10,465 bases of DNA. Origin: Zeimonas sp964481165. Lineage in GTDB: Bacteria > Pseudomonadota > Gammaproteobacteria > Burkholderiales > Burkholderiaceae_E. The number at the start of each line of letters is the position of its first letter. Position 1 is the first letter of the stretch. The translations under genes were made by a program, and so were the position numbers. Shown here piece by piece: positions 6,089 to 10,465 of the stretch. The notes under the pieces are model-generated. The model was not told the origin of the DNA and did no database searches. It saw only the letters and a program-made list of their open reading frames with translations. Location of the stretch: positions 1-10,465 of the forward strand of contig CAYZYC010000088.1 in NCBI GenBank assembly GCA_964481165.1, in the 5' to 3' direction.

Positions 6089-6904
6089 ATGCCCGATCCG
6101 CAATCCCCGTCCATGCCGGCAGCCGCCTTCTCGTCGCTCGACGCCCGCGGCTTTCGTGCGAGCGCGCTCACGCGCGGCCCGTGGGACCACGGGCACCAGC
6201 ACGCGGGTCCGCCCATCGCGATCGTCTGTCGCGCGGTCGAACAGGCGGCGCGCGAGCACGGCTTCGAACACGTCGCGCGCCTGACTGCGAACCTGCTGCG
6301 CCCGGTGCCGATCGGCGACCTCATCGTCGAAATCATGACCGACTACGTCGGCCGCAACGCCGGGCACTTCTCGGCGCACCTGATGGCGGGCGACAAGGAC
6401 GTCGCGCGCTTCACCGCGCTGGCGCAGCGCCCGGCGCCGGTCGCGCTTCCCGAGACGCTCGCCGGGCATCCGCTGCCCGCGGCGCCGCTTGCGCCGGAGG
6501 AATCGCCGCCGGCGAACTTCCCGTTCGCCGGCCGGGCGGTCGGATACGCCGACCTCGTCGAGACGCGCATTGCGCGGGGCACGTTCTGGAACGGTCCGTG
6601 CGCGGTCTGGTTCCGCCTTCGCCATCCGTTGCTCGAAGGCGAGGAGCCGAGTCCGTACCAGCGGGTCGCGGTAGCCGCGGACTCCGGCAACGGCATCAGC
6701 GCCGTGCTCGACTACGAACGCTACAGCTTCGTGAACTCGGACCTGACGATCAACCTGCTGCGTCGACCGGTCGGGGAGTGGATCTGTCTCGACGCACGAA
6801 CCGCGTTCGGTCCCGACGGTGGCGGACTCGCCGAATCGGCGCTCTACGATTCGAGCGGCCTGATCGGGCGCGCCACGCAGAGCCTGGCCGTGCGGGCGCG
6901 GTGA
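6089..6904 (+). CDS. Double-hotdog acyl-CoA thioesterase-like protein
   Basis: The 271-residue product looks like the TesB-like thioesterase group (PF13622, 4HBT_3). The first hotdog repeat shows SALTRGPWDHGHQHAGPPIA (25-44), then ANLLRPVPIGDLIVEIMTDYVGRNAGHFSAHLMAGDKDVAR (67-107). A Pro/Ala-rich linker follows (115-145). The second repeat carries YERYSFVNSDLTINLLRRPVGEWICLDARTAFGPDGGGLAESALYDSSGLIGRATQSL (209-266), the most characteristic block. Such proteins hydrolyse acyl-CoA thioesters in the cytosol; substrate chain length cannot be inferred. ATG 6089 has no strong Shine-Dalgarno; a second ATG eight codons on, and a longer upstream frame, are alternatives. It converges on the glutathione transferase gene. 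A short duplication overlaps its stop. Confidence 0.85.
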   Translation: MPDPQSPSMPAAAFSSLDARGFRASALTRGPWDHGHQHAGPPIAIVCRAVEQAAREHGFEHVARLTANLLRPVPIGDLIVEIMTDYVGRNAGHFSAHLMAGDKDVARFTALAQRPAPVALPETLAGHPLPAAPLAPEESPPANFPFAGRAVGYADLVETRIARGTFWNGPCAVWFRLRHPLLEGEEPSPYQRVAVAADSGNGISAVLDYERYSFVNSDLTINLLRRPVGEWICLDARTAFGPDGGGLAESALYDSSGLIGRATQSLAVRAR

Positions 6905-6927
6905 CTCCCGTGCGGGCGCGGTGCTTC
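6888..6927. repeat. 20-bp tandem duplication across the thioesterase stop codon
   Basis: CCGTGCGGGCGCGGTG occurs at 6888-6903 and again at 6908-6923, a period of 20 bases. The first copy covers the last codons and part of the TGA stop; the second fills the gap to the convergent glutathione transferase stop. The units as 20-mers differ only in their last four bases (ACTC and CTTC). Confidence 0.85.
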
Positions 6928-7639
6928 AACTCGGGATCGTCAACCCCCGCGCAACCGCAGGCCGCTGCACGAAGGTCTCGAGCACGCGCGCCACTTCGGT
7001 GAAGTCGTCGAATCCGGTGAGCTCGCCGGCTTCGTAGAAACCGATCAGGTTGCGTATCCACGGGAAGATCGCGATGTCGGCGATCGAGTATTCGTCGCCC
7101 ATGACCCATTTCCGGCCTGCCAGGTGCTTGTCCAGCACGCCGAGCATGCGCCTGGATTCGGCCACGTACCGGTTGCGCGGGCGCTTGTCGACGAAGTCCC
7201 TTCCGGCGAACTTGTGGAAGAAACCCACCTGCCCGAAAGTCGGGCCGAGGCCGCCCACCTGGAACATCAGCCACTGGATCGTTTCGTAGCGCGCGGCCGG
7301 ATCGGCGGGCACGAACGCCTCGCGCCCGAGGCGCGCGCACTTGTCCGACAGGTAGATCAGGATCGCTCCCGATTCGAACAACGGCATCGGAGTGCCTCCG
7401 GGGCCGTCGGGATCGATGATCGCGGGGATCTTGTTGTTCGGGTTCAGCGAGAGGAACTCCGGCGAGTGCTGGTCGTTCGTCTCGAAGTTCACGAGATGCG
7501 CTTCGTACGGCAGTCCGGTTTCCTCGAGCATGATCGAGGCCTTGACTCCGTTCGGAGTCGTGCGCGAATACAACTGGATCCGGTCGGGATGGCGCGCCGG
7601 CCATTTCTTCGTGATCGGGAACGTGGAGAGATCGGTCAT
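6926..7639 (-). CDS. Glutathione transferase, YghU/YfcG (nu-class) type
   Basis: The 237-residue product has the thioredoxin-like N-terminal domain and helical C-terminal domain of GSTs. Key motifs are IQLYSRTTPNGVKASIMLEE (21-40), with the TPN triplet (28-30) typical of nu-class/Ure2-like enzymes, the cis-proline turn NKIPAI (69-74), the glutathione-binding FESGAILIYLSDK (88-100) and the C-terminal capping motif GDEYSIADIAIFPW (181-194). Relatives YghU and YfcG bind two glutathione molecules and reduce disulfides or organic peroxides. It may do the same in the cytosol. The ATG is preceded by AGGG with seven bases spacing. It is divergent from a small hypothetical gene, and a dyad lies between them. 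The first 20 residues match the short N-terminal extension seen in this class. Confidence 0.93.
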   Translation of the reverse strand: MTDLSTFPITKKWPARHPDRIQLYSRTTPNGVKASIMLEETGLPYEAHLVNFETNDQHSPEFLSLNPNNKIPAIIDPDGPGGTPMPLFESGAILIYLSDKCARLGREAFVPADPAARYETIQWLMFQVGGLGPTFGQVGFFHKFAGRDFVDKRPRNRYVAESRRMLGVLDKHLAGRKWVMGDEYSIADIAIFPWIRNLIGFYEAGELTGFDDFTEVARVLETFVQRPAVARGLTIPS

Positions 7640-7687
7640 GTCCTGGCCCTGGAGAAGAATTCCTCAGGGTATCCCTTCACGCTCCGA

Positions 7688-7706
7688 GTTGCAGAAGTGC
7701 AACTTC
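7688..7706. promoter_or_regulatory. Dyad in the divergent region upstream of the GST gene
   Basis: GTTGCA (7688-7693) and TGCAAC (7698-7703) are perfect inverted copies around GAAG. An overlapping dyad, GAAGT-GCA-ACTTC, spans 7694-7706. The TTGCA-N4-TGCAA core has the size of a LysR- or MarR-type half-site pair. It lies about 50 bases upstream of the GST start and 67 before the small rightward gene. No regulator gene is in view. Confidence 0.35.
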
Positions 7707-7772
7707 TTCACGAGGTCGTCACGCGTCGTGGGCGACACTGAGCCATCCGATCGCTCACACAGGACCGTACCG

Positions 7773-7991
7773 ATGCAGAGGTTCCCGGCGCGACCTTCGT
7801 TCGATGTGTACCGAAAGCTGTTTCCGGTTCGAATCGATGCAGTCATGCCGGCGCGCATCGGTTACGCGATCGCTCGCGAGATGCCGCAGCCCGTCGTGCT
7901 CCCGGCCTCGCATTCCGGTAGCGACGCATCGGATCTCACGCGCACGATCGCCGCGGCAGGGCTGAGCACCGCCTGGCTGCACGAAGACTGA
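7773..7991 (+). CDS. Small hypothetical protein (72 aa)
   Basis: I do not recognise this protein. The frame runs from ATG 7773, with AGGA at 7761-7764 eight bases ahead, to TGA 7991. It encodes 72 residues beginning MQRFPARPSFDVYRKLFPVR and ending STAWLHED. It is basic in the first half, has no clear signal peptide or membrane helix, and contains a possible amphipathic helix DLTRTIAAAGLSTAW near the end. Codon use is less GC3-biased at the start than in neighbouring genes, which weakens the call. It is divergent from the GST gene. A longer in-frame upstream extension runs antisense to the GST gene and is not credible. Confidence 0.45.
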   Translation: MQRFPARPSFDVYRKLFPVRIDAVMPARIGYAIAREMPQPVVLPASHSGSDASDLTRTIAAAGLSTAWLHED

Positions 7992-8105
7992 GGCATCGGC
8001 GAACGCCCGCGTCGCCTGCGTCGGGCATCCTGATTGCGACGCCTTGCCTGCCGGCTCACGTCGCATCGGGCGGCACCTTCCCATCGTGAGCGAAGGAACC
8101 GAATC

Positions 8106-8180
8106 GTGAATCAGATCATCTGGCTCGTAGGCGCGGTCGTCATCGTCCTGTTCATACTCGGCTGGCTGGGACTGCGCTGA
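8106..8180 (+). CDS. 24-residue single-pass membrane peptide
   Basis: The frame GTG 8106 to TGA 8180 encodes MNQIIWLVGAVVIVLFILGW followed by LGLR. AAGGAA at 8093-8098 lies seven bases ahead, a strong and well-placed ribosome site for so small a gene. The peptide is one hydrophobic helix of about 20 residues with a polar N-cap (Asn, Gln) and a C-terminal Arg, so it should sit in the inner membrane with its Arg end in the cytosol. I recall similar very small proteins with an IIWLVGAVVIV core and a GLR end in betaproteobacteria, but cannot confirm that here. Its function is unknown. A dyad follows directly after the stop. It lies upstream of no other gene on its strand and faces the 3' end of the phasin gene. 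Confidence 0.7.
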   Translation: MNQIIWLVGAVVIVLFILGWLGLR

Positions 8181-8203
8181 GTACCGTTCGGCGGCTTCGG
8201 TAC
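8181..8203 (+). terminator. Dyad immediately after the small membrane peptide gene
   Basis: GTACCG (8181-8186) and CGGTAC (8198-8203) form a 6-bp stem around an 11-base loop, beginning on the base after the stop codon. An alternative pairing uses CGTTCG (8185-8190) and CGAACG (8205-8210). No T-tract follows, so terminator function is uncertain. Confidence 0.3.
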
Positions 8204-8269
8204 GCGAACGCGGTGCAATCAGATCGCCCCGGGCAACCCGTCGGGCCAGCGCCCCAGGCCGCCGTACAG

Positions 8270-8290
8270 GGCCGCCGGATCGTGGCGGCC
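8270..8290 (-). terminator. Hairpin 25 bases past the phasin stop, possible terminator
   Basis: GGCCGCC (8270-8276) and GGCGGCC (8284-8290) form a perfect 7-bp stem with a 7-base loop, downstream of the phasin gene on its strand. A second GGCCGCC at 8257-8263 could compete for the same partner. There is no T-run on the minus strand after it. Confidence 0.35.
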
Positions 8291-8315
8291 GACTGTCGGC
8301 GTCAGCCTGCGGATG

Positions 8316-8852
8316 TCAGCGCTTGCGCGCCTTGCCCGCGGTTTTCGTCGCCGGGGCGGCAGCCGCCCCCATCGCGGCGAAATCCTCGGCCGCCGACTGC
8401 ATCTGGGCGTATGCGTCTTTCGCAGCCTCCATCGACTGCGTGATGAAGTCGAGCGCCGCGCCGCTTCCGGAAGGCGCCTTCTGCGCGAGCGCAGCGATGG
8501 CCGCAGCGAACTGCTCGTTGCTCTGCGCGACCTGCTTCTCGACGATCGCGCCGATGTCGGTTCCGGTTTCGCGTGAAATCGCGTAGACCGCGTTCGCGTA
8601 GGCGGCGAACTTCTCCGGCGAGAGCTTGGCGAAACTCGTCACGAGTTCGGCGAGCGTCTGCGAATCGCGTGCCGACAGCAGCGCGTTGATCTGCTCGCTC
8701 GATTGTTCGAGCGAAGCCCGTGCCGTCTCGATGTTCAGCTGCGCAAGCTTGCGAAACCCCTCGATGGTCTTTGCCGCAGCCGCGCTCGTCGTCTCGAGGG
8801 CGTCGGTTTGCAGCTTCTGCAGGTCCGCGGCGCTGGGAATCGGTTTGGGCAT
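8316..8852 (-). CDS. Phasin family protein (polyhydroxyalkanoate granule protein)
   Basis: The 178-residue product is a TIGR01841/PF09361-type phasin, which coats polyhydroxyalkanoate granules in the cytosol and controls their size and number. It is almost all helical. The conserved core runs from LETTSAAAAKTIEGFRKLAQLNIETARASLEQSSEQINALLSARD (19-63) through LAELVTSFAKLSPEKFAAYANAVYAISRETGTDIGAIVEKQVAQ (67-110). The tail is rich in Ala and Lys (AAAAPATKTAGKARKR), as is common in this family. The ATG has AGGAG six bases ahead. It lies 32 bases after a small cysteine-rich gene on the same strand, so it may be the last gene of a three-gene unit, though phasin genes often have their own promoter. 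The gene implies that the host makes polyhydroxyalkanoate; no synthase is in the window. Confidence 0.95.
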   Translation of the reverse strand: MPKPIPSAADLQKLQTDALETTSAAAAKTIEGFRKLAQLNIETARASLEQSSEQINALLSARDSQTLAELVTSFAKLSPEKFAAYANAVYAISRETGTDIGAIVEKQVAQSNEQFAAAIAALAQKAPSGSGAALDFITQSMEAAKDAYAQMQSAAEDFAAMGAAAAPATKTAGKARKR

Positions 8853-8884
8853 GGTTCGCTCCTGTTCGGGACGGGGTTCGGGGT

Positions 8885-9172
8885 CTACGATTTCCGGCCG
8901 GCAGCGGCTTCGTCGAGCACGTAGCGCAGGCACTCGCCGAGGCCGGCAACCGAGAACGTCTCGCCGGTGCGTGGCGCCAGCGTGAGCCAGATCACGCCCT
9001 GGTCCTGGCGCGCTTCGCACGAGCCGATCTTGGCGCATTCCCCGGACGGGCACGACCACCAGCTCTGCCCCTTGCATGCACTTACGGCGTCGAGTACCTG
9101 CTGCTCGTTGCCGTCGACTCCGGTGATGCGAACCTGCAATCGTTCGCCGGACTGTTCGATCTGGAAGCTCAT
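8885..9172 (-). CDS. Small cysteine-rich protein of unknown function
   Basis: I cannot name this protein. It has 95 residues with five cysteines, at 33, 41, 46, 52 and 81, four of them in the stretch CKGQSWWSCPSGECAKIGSC (33-52). That spacing (C-x7-C-x4-C-x5-C) and the CPSGEC centre suggest a metal site or disulfides. There is no signal peptide, so a cytosolic metal or redox role is more likely than secretion. The N-terminal part (MSFQIEQSGERLQVRITGVDG) and the part after residue 58 (QGVIWLTLAPRTGETFSVAGLGECLRYVLDE) look like beta strands followed by a helix. GAGGAG six bases ahead of the ATG is the best ribosome site in the window. It lies 27 bases after the bactofilin-like gene and 32 before the phasin gene, on the same strand, suggesting co-transcription. 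Confidence 0.8.
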   Translation of the reverse strand: MSFQIEQSGERLQVRITGVDGNEQQVLDAVSACKGQSWWSCPSGECAKIGSCEARQDQGVIWLTLAPRTGETFSVAGLGECLRYVLDEAAAGRKS

Positions 9173-9199
9173 CGTCGTCTCCTCGTTGCGCGCCGCATT

Positions 9200-10294
9200 T
9201 CAGCGGGTCGTCAGTCGTCGCAGCTGCATCGTCCACGCGCCGAGCCCGGCGAGCAGCACCGCAACCGCGATGATGCCCCCGACCCACGGTATGCGCCATA
9301 GCAGCGCGAGCGCGATGACCGCCACTGCCGCGGCGACGATGCGCCATCGCGTCCGGGCCGCCTTCGCCGCGGCGATCCAGGCGAGAAGCCGGTCGCCGAT
9401 GCCGATCGCCGTGCCGACCCACGCCAGCGGCAGCAGCAGCAGGTACAGCAGCAACAGCAGAACGCCGAGCGGTATGCCGATCACCGTCGCGAACAGGATC
9501 AGCACCGCCACCGGCGTGCAGACGAGGACGACGAAACCGAGCAGCGCGCTGGCGCCCGGACGCGCGCGCAGCGTCTCGGAGACCGCCGCGCTGAGCCGCG
9601 GCAGCGCGGCCACGACGATCGCGGCGAGCAGCATCAACCCGATCGCCCAGAAGATCGCGAACCCCACGCGAAAGCCGCGTCCGATTTCCTCGCGCGACGG
9701 CGCCGCGACGTCCACGCCGAGGCGTTCGACGCTTCCGAGCACTTGTGCGGAGGCGTCGCGCGCGAGCGGTTCGGCGCTGCGGTAGCGCAGGTTTCCGCCG
9801 ATGCGCGCGTTCGGTCCGAGTTCGACGCTGCGTGCGGCGACCTCGACGTCGCCCGCAACCGCCGCGTCGATCGTCACGTCGCCTCCGGCGGCGCTCAGGT
9901 CGCCGTCGATCGTGCCGCGCACTGCGACGCTTCCGGCGGCGATGCTCAGGTTGGCGCCGATCCGCGACGTGTCGACGATCTCGACGCTGCCGGCGGTGAG
10001 CCGCGCGTTGCGTGCGACGGCGCCGCGCAACGACAGGTGTCCGGCCGCCGCGTACAGCGACTGGCCGACGTCGGCATCGAGCCGGATCTTGCCTGCGGCG
10101 AGGAAGGCATCGCCGGCGACGTCGGCGTCGACGTCGATGCTGCCTCCCGCGGCGAACAGGTCGCCGGCGACCGGCGCCGACTCGGTGACCGCGCCGCCCG
10201 CGACGAAGCGGTCGGAAGTCGCGGCGAAGGCCTGCGCCGGCAACGCCGGGACCGACACCGACAGAACGGCGATCAACGCGAAGACAGCTTTCAC
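9200..10294 (-). CDS. Bactofilin-repeat protein with signal peptide and C-terminal membrane domain
   Basis: The 364-residue product starts with a signal peptide (1-22 or 1-24, ending AQA or AFA). Residues 30-170 carry many beta-helix turns of about 18 residues, such as VAGDLFAAGGSIDVDADVAG, IDGDLSAAGGDVTIDAAVAG and IGANLSIAAGSVAVRG, in the style of polymer-forming bactofilins (PF04519). A linker (171-205) leads to a hydrophobic half with about five membrane helices (207-232, 248-275, 278-300, 318-333, 337-356). The beta-helix would lie outside the inner membrane, unlike classic cytosolic bactofilins. Function is unknown; a scaffold or envelope role is a guess. The GTG start at 10294 has GGAGAG six bases ahead and gives the signal peptide; the frame extends upstream without domain support. 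It heads a tight leftward cluster with the cysteine-rich and phasin genes. Confidence 0.85.
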   Translation of the reverse strand: MKAVFALIAVLSVSVPALPAQAFAATSDRFVAGGAVTESAPVAGDLFAAGGSIDVDADVAGDAFLAAGKIRLDADVGQSLYAAAGHLSLRGAVARNARLTAGSVEIVDTSRIGANLSIAAGSVAVRGTIDGDLSAAGGDVTIDAAVAGDVEVAARSVELGPNARIGGNLRYRSAEPLARDASAQVLGSVERLGVDVAAPSREEIGRGFRVGFAIFWAIGLMLLAAIVVAALPRLSAAVSETLRARPGASALLGFVVLVCTPVAVLILFATVIGIPLGVLLLLLYLLLLPLAWVGTAIGIGDRLLAWIAAAKAARTRWRIVAAAVAVIALALLWRIPWVGGIIAVAVLLAGLGAWTMQLRRLTTR

Positions 10295-10418
10295 GCAACG
10301 CTCTCCGAGGGTCTTCGCCGGAAGCACGCATGGGGCCCGTACTGCCGGCAACCACCGGCCGGTACGATTCTGACACTTCCCGGACTTCGGTACGCTGTCG
10401 CACTTCGACGCAGGAACC
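10295..10418. promoter_or_regulatory. Divergent promoter region with a GTAC/CCGG dyad
   Basis: These 124 bases separate the leftward bactofilin-like gene from the rightward gene at the window edge and should hold both promoters. An imperfect dyad lies at 10339-10365: GTACTGCCGG, six bases, then CCGGCCGGTAC. CTGACA at 10370-10375 could be a -35 box for the rightward gene, but no matching -10 is convincing. Confidence 0.35.
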
Positions 10419-10465
10419 ATGAACTGGATCTTCCTCGGCATCGTCCTGGTCGCGTTCGTCGCAGC
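10419..10465 (+). CDS. N-terminus of a membrane protein, possibly SpmA-like nucleoside-recognition (Gate) domain
   Basis: Only the first 15 codons and part of the next are present: MNWIFLGIVLVAFVA and then Ala. This is a membrane helix directly at the N-terminus. Spore maturation protein A-like and related Gate-domain (PF07670) proteins of Proteobacteria begin in much this way, with MN-x-I-W/F-L-G followed by a hydrophobic run. AGGAA at 10412-10416 is close to the ATG, giving a short ribosome-site spacing. The fragment is too short for a firm family call; any small membrane protein could start like this. Confidence 0.55.
   Translation, partial: MNWIFLGIVLVAFVA

Noticed and set aside
9400..9470. 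A run of near-repeated AGCAG/CAGCAGCAG triplets
   Set aside because: It encodes the Leu-rich membrane helix LLLLLYLLLLPLAW of the bactofilin-like protein; the repetition comes from leucine codons.
8853..10403. Minus-strand frame upstream of the phasin that could make a 695-residue fusion
   Set aside because: It is an Arg-rich shadow of the bactofilin-like and cysteine-rich genes; the phasin has its own ATG with AGGAG at proper distance.
1..10465. CRISPR arrays, tRNA or rRNA genes, insertion sequences or phage genes
   Set aside because: I saw no regularly spaced repeats, tRNA-like cloverleaf ends, rRNA motifs, transposase or integrase frames.

Overview
The window is GC-rich chromosomal DNA with strong third-position GC bias. 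It carries a phasin of the TIGR01841 type (polyhydroxyalkanoate granules), a TerC/Alx membrane protein behind a yybP-ykoY riboswitch, a YghU/YfcG-type glutathione transferase and a DUF1269 protein. Together these suggest a betaproteobacterium, probably of the Burkholderiales or a neighbouring order. That assignment is inference. I see no rRNA, tRNA, insertion sequence, phage gene or CRISPR array. This reads as ordinary core or semi-core chromosome, not an island.

Left part (1-2500). A TRIC/UPF0126 cation-channel gene runs leftward into the start of an AEC-family permease cut by the window edge. A secreted PQQ-dependent sugar dehydrogenase gene runs rightward and converges on a small leftward FMN split-barrel (PPOX-like) gene. 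The junction holds a 14-bp tandem repeat that spans the stop codon.

Middle part (2583-6904), all rightward. It starts with an EamA/DMT permease. Next come a promoter and a yybP-ykoY manganese riboswitch controlling a TerC/Alx family gene. They are followed by a PIN-domain (VapC-like) gene with no visible antitoxin, a short DUF1269-like gene and a two-hotdog acyl-CoA thioesterase-like gene. The riboswitch is the best regulatory find. Its conserved stems can be assigned by hand, the permease stop codon lies inside its conserved GGGGAGUAG element, and that element is complementary to bases just before the terC start codon, which suggests a translational switch.

Right part (6926-10465). A leftward glutathione transferase is followed by two small rightward genes. 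One of these encodes a 24-residue single-pass membrane peptide. A compact leftward cluster then reads, in transcription order: a bactofilin-repeat membrane protein, a small cysteine-rich protein of unknown function, and a phasin. At the edge a rightward gene begins whose first residues resemble SpmA-like nucleoside-recognition (Gate) proteins.

Nothing here looks like a defence or mobile system. The points most worth following are the riboswitch layout, the 24-residue peptide, the cysteine-rich protein between the bactofilin-like protein and the phasin, and the duplicated sequences at both convergent gene ends.
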